Source: Micavibrio sp.
GTDB taxonomy: Bacteria > Pseudomonadota > Alphaproteobacteria > Micavibrionales > Micavibrionaceae
Assembly (NCBI GenBank): GCA_030824805.1
Contig: JAPJRC010000023.1
Location: 1 to 31,029 of the forward strand
DNA: 31,029 bases
Direction: 5' to 3'
Positions 16,367 to 24,862 of this stretch are shown piece by piece; position 1 is the first letter of the stretch; each line of letters opens with the position of its first letter. The translations under genes were made by a program, and so were the position numbers. The notes beneath the pieces were generated by a model that ran no database searches, had not been told where the DNA came from, and was given only the letters and a program-made list of their open reading frames with translations.

Positions 16367-17692
16367 ATGCGGCCTGTTACCAAGATTGCATCTTTTATCG
16401 CGCTGAGCCTGACGATCACCATGATCGGGGCCTGCGCCCACAATGATTCCCTGCCCGTCCGCACAGCCACGCCGTCGGTTTACGATTACCCGATAAACAA
16501 CGCCTACGCCGCCACCATCATCGGCACGCCGGCAGAAATAAAAGTCCGGTATCCCAATGCCATTGAACCGGACGAAGAAAAACTGGTGGTTTTTCCGGAC
16601 AGGGAAATCCCCGAAGGCTTCTGGTACTATGACGGACTCCTCTACGGGCAGATGTTGCAGGATAAAGCGGCCCCGCTCGTTTATATTATCGGCGGCACGG
16701 GATCGGGTTATAAATCACGATTCACGGTCGCACTGGCGAACACCTTGTACCATGCGGGCCATCATGTGGTCATGCTGCCGTCTCCCACCCATGCCAATTT
16801 TATCGTGACGGCAAGCGAAAACAATTTCCCCGGAAACGCCGAAACCGATGCAAAAGACCTTTACCGCGTCATGACGATGATACAAGAACGGGTTGCGCAA
16901 AGGCGGGAAATCACATCGACGCACCTGACAGGCTACAGCCTCGGCGCGTGGAACGCCGCTTTTGTTGCCTTGCTGGACGAACGGGAACGGAAGATCGGCT
17001 TGAACAAGACGCTGCTGATCAACCCGCCGCTCAATCTTTACAGTTCTATTTCACGATTGGATGCCATGCTGCTTCAAGGGCTCCCCGGCGGCATCGACGA
17101 ACTCGACATATTCTTGAACCGGGCGATCGCACGCCTGTCGCAGTTGCGCAACGATTCCGATGCGTTCGACCTGAAAAACGAAAATATGTTTCTTGAAACC
17201 TACAATCGCCTGAAACCGTCGGACGACAAAATGGCCACGACCATCGGCCTCGCCTTCCGCTTCTCCGCGGCGAATATGATCTTCACGTCCGATGTCATGA
17301 GCCATGCCAATTACATTTATCCCGCCGACAGACCCTTCCAATCGGGCACGCCGCTGCATGATTATATGGCCATGTCGCTGCGCACGGGTTTTGGCGATTA
17401 CTACAAGGATGTCTACTCGGCCTATCACATGGCCAATACCGCCGGCCTCACCCGGAATCACCTTATAGACCAGAGCAGCCTTGAAACCTTGCGGGTCTGG
17501 ATCGCGGCCAATCCCCGTATCGGCCTCATCACCAACCGCGACGATATCATTCTGGCCCCCGGGGAACTTGCCACGCTGGAATCCCTCTTCGCCGGGAAAT
17601 CATGGATCTTCCCGACAGGGGGGCATCTGGGCAATATAGAACATCCCGCTTTTGCATGGCGTGTTGCCGATTTTTTTGAAGGAACACGATAA
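16367..17692 (+). CDS. Lipoprotein with alpha/beta-hydrolase domain
   Basis: A 441-residue protein with a lipoprotein signal peptide and lipobox IGAC (Cys23). The hydrolase core includes a strand and turn YIIGGTGSGYKSRF, nucleophile elbow GYSLGAW (Ser191), acidic candidate in TNRDDIIL (Asp392/Asp393) and a histidine in PTGGHLGN (His420), so a Ser-Asp-His triad is likely intact. It should be anchored in the envelope and could act on a lipid or ester. The stop codon overlaps the start of mlaA (TAATG), implying coupled translation. The substrate is not known; the neighbour suggests phospholipid-related work at the outer membrane, an inference from position. Confidence 0.85.
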   Translation: MRPVTKIASFIALSLTITMIGACAHNDSLPVRTATPSVYDYPINNAYAATIIGTPAEIKVRYPNAIEPDEEKLVVFPDREIPEGFWYYDGLLYGQMLQDKAAPLVYIIGGTGSGYKSRFTVALANTLYHAGHHVVMLPSPTHANFIVTASENNFPGNAETDAKDLYRVMTMIQERVAQRREITSTHLTGYSLGAWNAAFVALLDERERKIGLNKTLLINPPLNLYSSISRLDAMLLQGLPGGIDELDIFLNRAIARLSQLRNDSDAFDLKNENMFLETYNRLKPSDDKMATTIGLAFRFSAANMIFTSDVMSHANYIYPADRPFQSGTPLHDYMAMSLRTGFGDYYKDVYSAYHMANTAGLTRNHLIDQSSLETLRVWIAANPRIGLITNRDDIILAPGELATLESLFAGKSWIFPTGGHLGNIEHPAFAWRVADFFEGTR

Positions 17693-18438
17693 TGATCAGG
17701 ATCGCGGCACTATCCGGCATTTGCCTTTCCCTGTTGACCGCTTGCGCGGCTGACAACGGCGTTTCATCCTATAAAGAGCCAGCCCGCCGCTATGCGCGCG
17801 CGGACATAGAGGAGAAAGCCAAGGAACAATTCGTGGTATACGATCCCATCGAAGGGACGAACCGCGGCATTTATAAATTCAACGCGAAGTTTGATAAATA
17901 TGTCTTCCTGCCGATTGTGGACGGCTATGATTTAGTCGTTCCCGATTATGTGGACGACAGGATTTCCAGCTTTTTCTCGAACCTCGGGGAATTCGGCAAC
18001 GTCACCAATTCCGCCCTTCAGGGAAAACCCTACAAAGCCTTTACGGGAATCGGGCGTTTCGCCGTCAACAGCACGGTCGGCCTTCTCGGCCTGTATGATC
18101 CGGCATCCGAAATCGGCATCAAGAAGCATACAGAAGATTTCGGGCAAACGCTGGGCGCATGGGGTGTCGGCCCCGGCGCCTATATCGTCCTGCCGGTACT
18201 TGGTCCCTCCAACGTGCGGGACACGGTCGGCATGGTTGCGGACGCGGCCGCCTTCTCCCTCGTCGTACCAAACCATATAGAGGACGAAACCGCCTATAAA
18301 GTCGTGCAGTACGGCATAAAACCCGTCAATACCCGCGCCAACAACGATTTCCGTTACCACGAAACCGGATCGCCGTTTGAATATGAACTCGTCCGCTTCG
18401 TGACGACAGAAGGACGCCGCCTGGCGGTGATGGAATAA
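17692..18438 (+). CDS. mlaA: MlaA/VacJ-family outer-membrane lipoprotein
   Basis: A 248-residue lipoprotein with lipobox LTAC near residue 18. The family motifs are clear: YDPIEGTNRGIYKFN, SFFSNLGEFGNVTNSALQG, FAVNSTVGLLGLYDPA, and GAWGVGPGAYIVLPVLGPSNVRDTVG. MlaA sits in the inner leaflet of the outer membrane as a ring and removes mislocalised phospholipid from the outer leaflet, passing it to MlaC and the MlaFEDB transporter. None of those partners is in the window. It overlaps the upstream hydrolase gene by one base and is one base from the next gene, so it belongs to this small operon. Confidence 0.95.
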   Translation: MIRIAALSGICLSLLTACAADNGVSSYKEPARRYARADIEEKAKEQFVVYDPIEGTNRGIYKFNAKFDKYVFLPIVDGYDLVVPDYVDDRISSFFSNLGEFGNVTNSALQGKPYKAFTGIGRFAVNSTVGLLGLYDPASEIGIKKHTEDFGQTLGAWGVGPGAYIVLPVLGPSNVRDTVGMVADAAAFSLVVPNHIEDETAYKVVQYGIKPVNTRANNDFRYHETGSPFEYELVRFVTTEGRRLAVME

Positions 18439-18439
18439 T

Positions 18440-19417
18440 ATGCGACGGGTGGCCGAAAAAATTCTGTACCTGCCCCTGCTGGCCATAGCATCCGGCCTTG
18501 CAGGACTTGCCTTTTGGTACAGGCTTCCCTTTTCCGATCCGTTTAAAATGGCGGCCATCGCAGTCTGGGCAATTTTCTGCCTGTCCGTCATGGCGGCGGA
18601 AGTCACGCGCTGCCGGAAATGGCCGCGCATCGCATTCCTCGCGGCCGTCCTGCTTTGCCTTTTGTGGTGGAGCTTCATCCATCCTTCCAATGACCGGATA
18701 TGGGCCGACGATGTCGCCCACACCGTGACGGGTTCCGTCGAAGGCAGCCGCGTGACCTTGCACAATGTCCGGAATTTCACATGGCGCACGGTGACTGATT
18801 ACGACCAGTCGTGGGAAACGCGCGATTATGATTTGAACAAATTGTCCTCGGTCGATCTTTTTCTGTCCACATGGGGCAATCCGGATATCGCCCATACGCT
18901 CGTCGGCTTTGGATTTACGGATGGCAGCCATGTCGTATTCTCGGTGGAAATCCGCAAAGAGCGGCACGAGGTTTTTTCCGAGATCGCGGGCTTTTTCAAA
19001 CAATATGAAATCGCCCTGATCGCCGCCGATGAAAACGATATTATCCGCACCCGCACGAATGTCCGCAAGGAAGATGTGTCCATGTACCGCGTCCTCCTGA
19101 CACCGGAACAGGCGAAAAAACTGCTTCTGTCTTACGTGCACAAGGGGAACAGGCTTGCCAAAGAGCCAGAATTTTACCATACATTGACAGCAAACTGCAC
19201 CACGGTCGTCTATGACATGATAAGGCTTATTGTCCCCGGCATTCCCATGGACTACCGCATCCTGCTTTCAGGCCGACTGCCCGCCTATATATACGATCTT
19301 GGGGGATTGGGCCGTGAAACGACATTGCAAGACATCATGGATCGCGCATCCATATCCGCCCGCGCGCAAGAAATCAAAGAGCATGAAAACTATTCAAAAT
19401 TTATCCGCAGTCGTTAG
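18440..19417 (+). CDS. DUF4105-type membrane protein
   Basis: A 325-residue inner-membrane protein. Three hydrophobic segments occupy about the first 80 residues (LYLPLLAIASGLAGLAF, MAAIAVWAIFCLSVMAA, IAFLAAVLLCLLWWSFI). The remainder is a soluble domain typical of DUF4105: DVAHTVTGSVEG, the conserved VTLHNVRNFTWRT and YDLNKLSSVDLFLSTWG, GFGFTDGSHVVFSVEIRKE, and TLTANCTTVVYDMIR with a conserved Asn-Cys-Thr. That Cys and the His residues make it a candidate Cys-dependent peptidase-like fold. The biochemical function is not established. It is cotranscribed with mlaA and two lipoprotein hydrolases. Confidence 0.88.
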   Translation: MRRVAEKILYLPLLAIASGLAGLAFWYRLPFSDPFKMAAIAVWAIFCLSVMAAEVTRCRKWPRIAFLAAVLLCLLWWSFIHPSNDRIWADDVAHTVTGSVEGSRVTLHNVRNFTWRTVTDYDQSWETRDYDLNKLSSVDLFLSTWGNPDIAHTLVGFGFTDGSHVVFSVEIRKERHEVFSEIAGFFKQYEIALIAADENDIIRTRTNVRKEDVSMYRVLLTPEQAKKLLLSYVHKGNRLAKEPEFYHTLTANCTTVVYDMIRLIVPGIPMDYRILLSGRLPAYIYDLGGLGRETTLQDIMDRASISARAQEIKEHENYSKFIRSR

Positions 19418-19437
19418 GTCAAAAAAGGAAACACTTT

Positions 19438-20769
19438 ATGTCCTCTCTCCCTTCCGTTAAATACTGGCTTCCGCTAATAGCAATTGCTGCATTGATACCA
19501 CTAGGCGGTTGCTCCAGCATCGCCCGAGGCGTAACGGAAGCGCTGGTTGATAACGGCCCGGAAGTAGATAACCGGCAATGTGAAGTCGAAGGACCAGCCT
19601 TCGACGGCGTCCGGCAAAGTCTTGAGGCCCAATCCCCCCAATCGCCGAAAATCACCAAGGTTCTCATGGTTCACGGTATCAGCAGCCACCTGCCCGGCTA
19701 TTCTAGCCGACTGCAAAAGCAGCTCTATGAAAAGTTGAGCCTCACCAAAACCGATTCTCAGGTTAAAGCCATTCAGCTGGATAGCGCCAATATCCAGTGG
19801 GAAAAGGATGAACCCCATGTTCTTGGAATGCTGCGCGTCAGCAGGCACACAGATGATTCCGGTGAACGGCAACTTTTGTTTTACGAGTTGACATGGTCGT
19901 CGATCACCGATCCGCAAAAGCAGCAACTGGCTGCCGACTCTGCCAACAATGAGGGGCTTCAACGCGCCAGTCTGAACAATTCCCTGAAAGGCTTCATGAA
20001 TGCCACTGTTCCTGATCTTCTTATTTATAACGGAAACGGCTATGACCGGATTACAACTGCCGTCACGCAATCCGTATGCTGGATGATCGCCGATGACTGG
20101 AATGATTTGCCCAATGGCGGCGCCCATCAATGCGAACCGTGGCCTGGATCCACCTTTGCAAGTCTGGAAGATGACGACCACTTCTTCATAACGCACAGCC
20201 TGGGAAGCAGGATTACGATAGATACGATTCAAAATTTTGCGTCGCAAACGCGGACGCGGGATACAACCCCGAAGGAAGAAGAGCGTCTGATCAAAGTCGG
20301 GCAAAAAGTCAGGAACAAGGATTTTACCGTCTTCATGATGGCCAATCAGCTCCCTCTCCTGCAAATGGGCCGCAGTGCCCCATCCGTTTCTGCAGAAGAA
20401 AAAACCTATTGCGCCGCCGATGCAGACAAGGCGGAACAACGTGTGATAAGGAAAATGAACATTATTGCCTTTAGCGATCCGAATGACATTCTTTCCTATC
20501 CGGTGCCTCTGGATTTTGCGTCAAACAGCATCGATAGCCGCATTTGCCCGCAGGTCACGAATGTCAGCCTGAACGTAGCCACCCAGAAAAGCCTGTTCGA
20601 TGCCGCGTCCTTTGCAAACCCTTTAACTGCGCATAGCGGCTATATGGAAGATGACAGGGTTATTGATCTGATTGCCAATGGCATCAAGGGTGGCAGCCTC
20701 TCCCCCCTGATCGCCGAGCGGTGCAAATGGCTTGAAACGGTGCAGGAAACCCAAAAAGAAAAATCATAA
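19438..20769 (+). CDS. Second lipoprotein alpha/beta hydrolase
   Basis: A 443-residue protein with signal peptide and lipobox LGGC (Cys25). Hydrolase signs are VLMVHGISSH (oxyanion strand, His79-Gly80), nucleophile motif THSLGSR (Ser254), acidic candidate FSDPNDIL (Asp347 or Asp350) and His399 in LTAHSGYMEDDRV. The order Ser-Asp-His fits a lipase/esterase-like fold with a large insertion between the first strand and the nucleophile. It is not close in sequence to the hydrolase at 16367. AAGGA precedes the start and its stop overlaps the ndh start (TAATG). Function and substrate are unknown; envelope location is inferred from the signal. Confidence 0.83.
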   Translation: MSSLPSVKYWLPLIAIAALIPLGGCSSIARGVTEALVDNGPEVDNRQCEVEGPAFDGVRQSLEAQSPQSPKITKVLMVHGISSHLPGYSSRLQKQLYEKLSLTKTDSQVKAIQLDSANIQWEKDEPHVLGMLRVSRHTDDSGERQLLFYELTWSSITDPQKQQLAADSANNEGLQRASLNNSLKGFMNATVPDLLIYNGNGYDRITTAVTQSVCWMIADDWNDLPNGGAHQCEPWPGSTFASLEDDDHFFITHSLGSRITIDTIQNFASQTRTRDTTPKEEERLIKVGQKVRNKDFTVFMMANQLPLLQMGRSAPSVSAEEKTYCAADADKAEQRVIRKMNIIAFSDPNDILSYPVPLDFASNSIDSRICPQVTNVSLNVATQKSLFDAASFANPLTAHSGYMEDDRVIDLIANGIKGGSLSPLIAERCKWLETVQETQKEKS

Positions 20770-22043
20770 TGGATATAACTACCCAAAGACCAAAGGTGGT
20801 CATTATAGGCTCAGGATTTGCAGGTCTGGAGGCGGCGAAACATCTGACCGATTGTCCAGCGGATGTGGTTTTGATCGACAAGCGCAACCACCATGTCTTC
20901 CAGCCTTTGCTGTATCAGGTCGCAACCGCGGCCCTTTCCCCGGCGCAGATCGCCCAGCCGATACGTAGCATCGTAAAAAAGCAAAAAAATTGCACTGTCG
21001 TACTAGGAGAAATCATCAACATCGATCCTGACAAAAAGATCGTTTACGGCCATAAGGGAAACCTGTCCTATGACTATCTGGTCGTCGCGACGGGCGCCAC
21101 GCACACTTATTTCGGTCATGATAAATGGGCGCCCTTTGCGCCCGGCCTGAAATCCCTGAACGACGCCCTTCATATCCGGCAGCGTATTCTTGCTGCCTTT
21201 GAAAAAGCGGAAATTTGCGAAGATGAGCAGGAGCGCAAGTCTCTCATGACCTTTGTCCTGATTGGCGGCGGCCCGACAGGTGTTGAAATGGCGGGCGCGA
21301 TTGCGGAACTGGCGCGTCATACGCTCAAGAATGAATTCAGGTTGATCGATCCGGCGAATGCCCACGTGATCCTGATCGAAGCCGGCCCAAGGCCTCTTGC
21401 CGCCTTTCCTGAAAAACTGTCAGACCATGCGCGTAAAGACCTTGAACAAATCGGCGTTGACGTCATGACGGGTGTTTCCGTTACGGACTGCACGAAGGAC
21501 GGTGTTCAGGCAGGGGATAATTTTATACCCTGCCGCACGATCGTCTGGACGGCGGGTGTCAGAGCATCGCCTGCGGCGGTATGGCTAAAAGCCGAGCAGG
21601 ACAAAGCCGGACGGGTCATCGTCGCCCCCGATCTTTCCCTCCCCCAATATCCGGATATTTTTGTCATCGGCGATACCGCGCATGTCACGGATGCCAAAGG
21701 CCGGAATGTACCCGGGCTTGCGCCTGCCGCCGCGCAGGAGGGAAAATATGCCGCGCAGCTTATTGCCAGCAAGATAGAATCCTCTGCACCGCCGCCGCCT
21801 TTCATGTATCGGGACTGCGGAATCATGGCCACCATCGGCAGGGAAAAAGCCGTTGCAAAAATCCGCAACTTTACTTTCGGCGGATTTTTCGCCTGGTGCC
21901 TGTGGGGAAGCATCCATCTTATTCCGCTGGTCGGTTTTCGCAACAGGCTTAGCGTGGCGGTTGACTGGACATGGGCCTATTTTACCCGTTCCAGAGGGGT
22001 GCGGCTGATTACGTCAGGCTCGGAGAGCGAGGCGGATATCTGA
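20769..22043 (+). CDS. ndh: Type II NADH dehydrogenase (NDH-2)
   Basis: A 424-residue single-subunit flavoprotein that oxidises NADH and reduces quinone at the cytoplasmic face of the inner membrane without pumping protons. The FAD-binding motif IIGSGFAGLEAA is at 12-23, the NADH motif VLIGGGPTGVEMAG at 163-176, and the NDH-2 signature stretches HHVFQPLLYQVATAALSP and VVATGATHTYFGHD are present. The C-terminus has the amphipathic membrane-binding region (FAWCLWGSIHLIPLVGFRNR, then WTWAYFTRSRGVRL). It overlaps the preceding lipoprotein gene by one base, so it is the last gene of that operon, which is unexpected for a respiratory enzyme. Confidence 0.95.
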   Translation: MDITTQRPKVVIIGSGFAGLEAAKHLTDCPADVVLIDKRNHHVFQPLLYQVATAALSPAQIAQPIRSIVKKQKNCTVVLGEIINIDPDKKIVYGHKGNLSYDYLVVATGATHTYFGHDKWAPFAPGLKSLNDALHIRQRILAAFEKAEICEDEQERKSLMTFVLIGGGPTGVEMAGAIAELARHTLKNEFRLIDPANAHVILIEAGPRPLAAFPEKLSDHARKDLEQIGVDVMTGVSVTDCTKDGVQAGDNFIPCRTIVWTAGVRASPAAVWLKAEQDKAGRVIVAPDLSLPQYPDIFVIGDTAHVTDAKGRNVPGLAPAAAQEGKYAAQLIASKIESSAPPPPFMYRDCGIMATIGREKAVAKIRNFTFGGFFAWCLWGSIHLIPLVGFRNRLSVAVDWTWAYFTRSRGVRLITSGSESEADI

Positions 22044-22810
22044 TTTTTTACTGTTTGTGCGTATCTTGAGCGTTTTATATGTTTTCCCATCTATGCCGAT
22101 GTCGGGCGTGTGGCTCTTATGGTAGCCAACGCTGATAGATATTCCCTGACTTACAATGTTTGGTACAAAAATCGAATTATTCAATAATTCAATATTGTTA
22201 CACCACTTTTGAGGCTTGCCATTTGTGCGGTTTTTTACGCCTAAATTGTTTATATTTAATATAACCATGCCATTAAACACCGAAAGAAGACGGGAACTAT
22301 TAGCGCTTGTGCCATTAGCACAGGGCGTTTATATGCGCCCCGGCACCACCCACATGGGAGGGGCTGGCCTGCGCTTATATACAAGGGACATTAGATATTT
22401 ATGATATTTCTGGTAAAAATCAGACAAATTAACAACAGATCGGGCATGACTTACATGACCAATGACTTTGTTCGAATTACCCTAAAATCTGATGGAAAGT
22501 TAGTAGGAACGGCTTCTGCAAAATAATTGATATCGCTTCAGCTATCACCTGGTGTGTCGTACATTTTTCACGTTGTAGGCGGCAACAGAGAACTCGTATT
22601 AACTGAAGAATAAAACGCGAATAACAGTTATAAGTATGAAATGCAGTGTATTTGTCAGCTTCTTCGCCTCGTTGAGCTTGCATTATCATTCCATGGGCAG
22701 CCCGCTCAAAATCAGAAAACACATCTTCACAGCGTAGGAATTCGCGATGCATAGCCGTATAATGTGCTGAATCGATATCATCACCAATCTAAATTTCATA
22801 ATTTGTCACT
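22044..22810. other. AT-rich intergenic region without an intact gene
   Basis: This stretch of about 770 bases separates the ndh operon from the replicon module and is visibly richer in A/T than the genes to its left. Apart from the frameshifted remnant at 22545-22752 only weak short frames exist: 88 codons on the minus strand at 22014-22280, overlapping the end of ndh, and 46 codons on the plus strand from 22267. Neither has a convincing ribosome site or a recognisable domain. No terminator with a T-run follows ndh. The region reads like scar tissue at a junction. Confidence 0.5.
22545..22752 (-). pseudogene. Frameshifted remnant of an unidentified gene
   Basis: The minus strand from ATG at 22752 encodes a protein-like sequence (FLRCEDVFSDFERAAHG, then EEADKYTAFHTYNCYSRFIL). 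At about 22599-22602 a single extra base changes frame: reading on in the next frame gives QLYEFSVAAYNVKN, which continues the same amphipathic pattern until a stop at 22545-22547. In the original frame the ORF continues to 22477 with a less natural sequence. An in-frame stop also lies about 12 codons upstream of the ATG, so the 5' end is truncated as well. The family is not identified. It may instead be a real 91-residue gene. Confidence 0.4.
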
Positions 22811-24286
22811 TTAGGCTAAGTCTCTAAATCTTGTGAATGTTGGGTCAAAGTAGAGTTTGACGTTACCGATCGGTCCATGCCTTTGTTTTGAAATAAGAAC
22901 ATCGGTAATATTTTTAGAGGCGTTTAATGCCTGTTCCCATTGGGCGCGACGGTCTTCAAATCTGTCCACGTTTTCATTCGCCCTTTGGAAGGGCTCTTCG
23001 CGGGACAAATAATATTCATCACGGTAGACGAACATAACGACATCTGAATCCTGTTCGATCGATCCTGATTCCCGTAGATCCGAAAGTTGCGGCCGCTTAT
23101 CTTCCCGGCTTTCAAGATTTCTTGATAATTGGGAGAGTGCCAAGACAGGGATATTCAGATCCTTTGCTATGCTTTTTAGGCCGCGGGTAATCTCGCTTAC
23201 CTCTTGTGTTCTATTCTCACTTGATTTGCGGCCTGGTGTTCCATTGAGCAGCTGCAGGTAATCGACCACCAGCAGGGAAATACCGTATTTACGTTTCATC
23301 CGGCGGGCGCGGGTTCTTAAAGCAGAAATACTCAGCGCGGCCGTGTCATCCGTATAAAAAGGTAAATCTTTGTATTCCTGTCCGACTTGAACAAGCTTTA
23401 CAAAATCTTCATGCGTAATAGAGCCTTTCCGCATGGCATCACTGGACACACCACAAAGATCACCAAGGATACGAGTGGTGATTTGCGCGTGTCCCATTTC
23501 GAGCGAGAAAAACCCAACCGCGGCCCCTTCCCCTCCGTTTGTCTGCATAAATCTCTTCGCGGCATTGAAAGCGATGTTGGTGGCAAGAGCCGTTTTACCC
23601 ATCGAAGGTCTGCCGGCAAGGATGATCAGATCGGTGGGGTGCAGACCGCCTAACATCCGGTCCAATTCAGAAAGCCCTGTAGTAACCCCAGAAACAGCCC
23701 CGCCCCTCTTATAGGCCGCTTCGGCCATCTGGATCGCGGCTGTGATAGAATCTCTGAATGAAACAGCATCTTTTTTGGCGATGCCACTTTCTGCCAGGTC
23801 GTAAAGCCGGGATTCATGGGCTTCAATCAGATCAGATATCGTTGTGTCTATGGTCCGGTGATTAGCCTGAAACCGTGTTTCTTCACACTGCTGGATCAGG
23901 CTGCGTGCCATGAAGTGTTCGAAGATCTGGCGGGCATAATCTTCTGGCGGGTTAATGTGCAACGCTTCTGTGACCAACTCAACCAGATAGCGTGTGCCGC
24001 CAACGGCCTGCAAGGCTTCTTCCTTCTCAAAATATTTTTTGAGCCTGGTTGGCGACGCTATATCTCCGCGTTCAGCAGTTTTTAGGATGGCGTCGTAAAT
24101 CTTGGCATGGGTAGGATGATAAAAATGGTCCGCGTCCAGAAAGTCCGCAACGCGATCGATGCCGGCATTATCATACATCAGGGCGCCAAGAAGCCCTTGT
24201 TCGGCTTCTAAGCTGTATGAGGCGACAAGTTCAGATTTTTCGTCATTCTGAATTATGGCGATGGTGCGGGCTGCTGCCTGTTGCAT
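22811..24286 (-). CDS. dnaB: Replicative DNA helicase, DnaB family
   Basis: A 491-residue hexameric 5'-3' helicase that unwinds DNA ahead of the replication fork. The N-terminal DnaB domain (EAEQGLLGALMYDN to about residue 110) is followed by a linker and the RecA-like domain: Walker A GRPSMGKT (225-232), SLEMG, Walker B VVDYLQLL (341-347), SDLRESGSIEQDSDVVMFVYR and the arginine-finger region SKQRHGPIG. All key residues are present. The start ATG directly follows the stop of the upstream HTH gene (TAA-ATG), so translation is probably coupled. The position beside repC suggests a replicon-specific copy, although a sole chromosomal dnaB cannot be excluded from this window. Confidence 0.94.
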   Translation of the reverse strand: MQQAAARTIAIIQNDEKSELVASYSLEAEQGLLGALMYDNAGIDRVADFLDADHFYHPTHAKIYDAILKTAERGDIASPTRLKKYFEKEEALQAVGGTRYLVELVTEALHINPPEDYARQIFEHFMARSLIQQCEETRFQANHRTIDTTISDLIEAHESRLYDLAESGIAKKDAVSFRDSITAAIQMAEAAYKRGGAVSGVTTGLSELDRMLGGLHPTDLIILAGRPSMGKTALATNIAFNAAKRFMQTNGGEGAAVGFFSLEMGHAQITTRILGDLCGVSSDAMRKGSITHEDFVKLVQVGQEYKDLPFYTDDTAALSISALRTRARRMKRKYGISLLVVDYLQLLNGTPGRKSSENRTQEVSEITRGLKSIAKDLNIPVLALSQLSRNLESREDKRPQLSDLRESGSIEQDSDVVMFVYRDEYYLSREEPFQRANENVDRFEDRRAQWEQALNASKNITDVLISKQRHGPIGNVKLYFDPTFTRFRDLA

Positions 24287-24862
24287 TTAGGAAGCCTTAC
24301 TGCTTTTGCCAAACAATTTTTGCCAGAAAGACTGATTTTGATTTTCGGCTAGTGTTTGGACGGTCTTTTCTAATTCAGCCCATTTCTTGGCCTGAGCAGT
24401 TTCTTCGTTTGCCTTCTTCTCAGCGTCGCCCCGTTGATCGGTGAGCATGGCTGTGACCTTGCCCACGGTGTCTTGTTCCTTTTTAAGTGACTCTTGCAGG
24501 TTTTCAATCTGGGACTGTTGAGAGTCAATCTGGGCCGTCAGCAGGCGGCGCTCACGATCGCGTTCCTGTTCAATCATCTGAAGCTTTTCTTTGAGAGCGG
24601 CATTTTCAGCGGTGGCAACCAGATCCCGATCTCCGGTTTGTTTCGCTGCTGACTTATCATTTGCAGCTGTCAGGGGCTTCAACTTGTCGCCATAAACCCT
24701 GACCAGCTCTGAGACGTTGATTTTTGGGCGCGACGTGTCTTTGTCGATTACGGAAATTTTTTTATCTTTCATGTGCTCATATAATGTGGCGCGCGTTACG
24801 CCCACCATTTTGGCCGCATCCGATATCGAAACTTCGCTTGGGTGGTCAGCTGGGAATTGCAT
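24287..24862 (-). CDS. HTH / coiled-coil DNA-binding protein upstream of dnaB
   Basis: A 191-residue protein. Residues about 11-35 (VSISDAAKMVGVTRATLYEHMKDKKIS) form a helix-turn-helix of the excisionase/MerR-like type. Residues about 80-170 are a long coiled coil rich in Glu, Lys and Gln, and the C-terminus ends in a conserved-looking aromatic/basic patch (QSFWQKLFGKSS). This layout recalls plasmid DNA-binding proteins such as KfrA in architecture, but no sequence relationship is claimed. Its stop is contiguous with the dnaB start and it is divergent from repC across the origin-like region, so it might bind that region and help recruit or regulate the helicase. This is inference. Confidence 0.8.
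   Translation of the reverse strand: MQFPADHPSEVSISDAAKMVGVTRATLYEHMKDKKISVIDKDTSRPKINVSELVRVYGDKLKPLTAANDKSAAKQTGDRDLVATAENAALKEKLQMIEQERDRERRLLTAQIDSQQSQIENLQESLKKEQDTVGKVTAMLTDQRGDAEKKANEETAQAKKWAELEKTVQTLAENQNQSFWQKLFGKSSKAS

Noticed and set aside
17932..19180. Two overlapping minus-strand open frames of about 285 codons opposite mlaA and the DUF4105 gene
   Set aside because: They mirror well-supported coding sequence and contain no recognisable motifs or ribosome sites.
19501..20439. Minus-strand open frame of 312 codons opposite the second lipoprotein hydrolase
   Set aside because: The plus strand shows a lipobox and hydrolase triad; the antisense frame has no support.
22014..22280. 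Minus-strand frame of 88 codons overlapping the end of ndh
   Set aside because: It has no ribosome site or recognised domain, and its last codons only mirror ndh; it could be a degraded gene but this cannot be shown.
22267..22404. Plus-strand frame of 46 codons in the AT-rich junction
   Set aside because: It is short, without a Shine-Dalgarno or similarity; a chance frame is likely.
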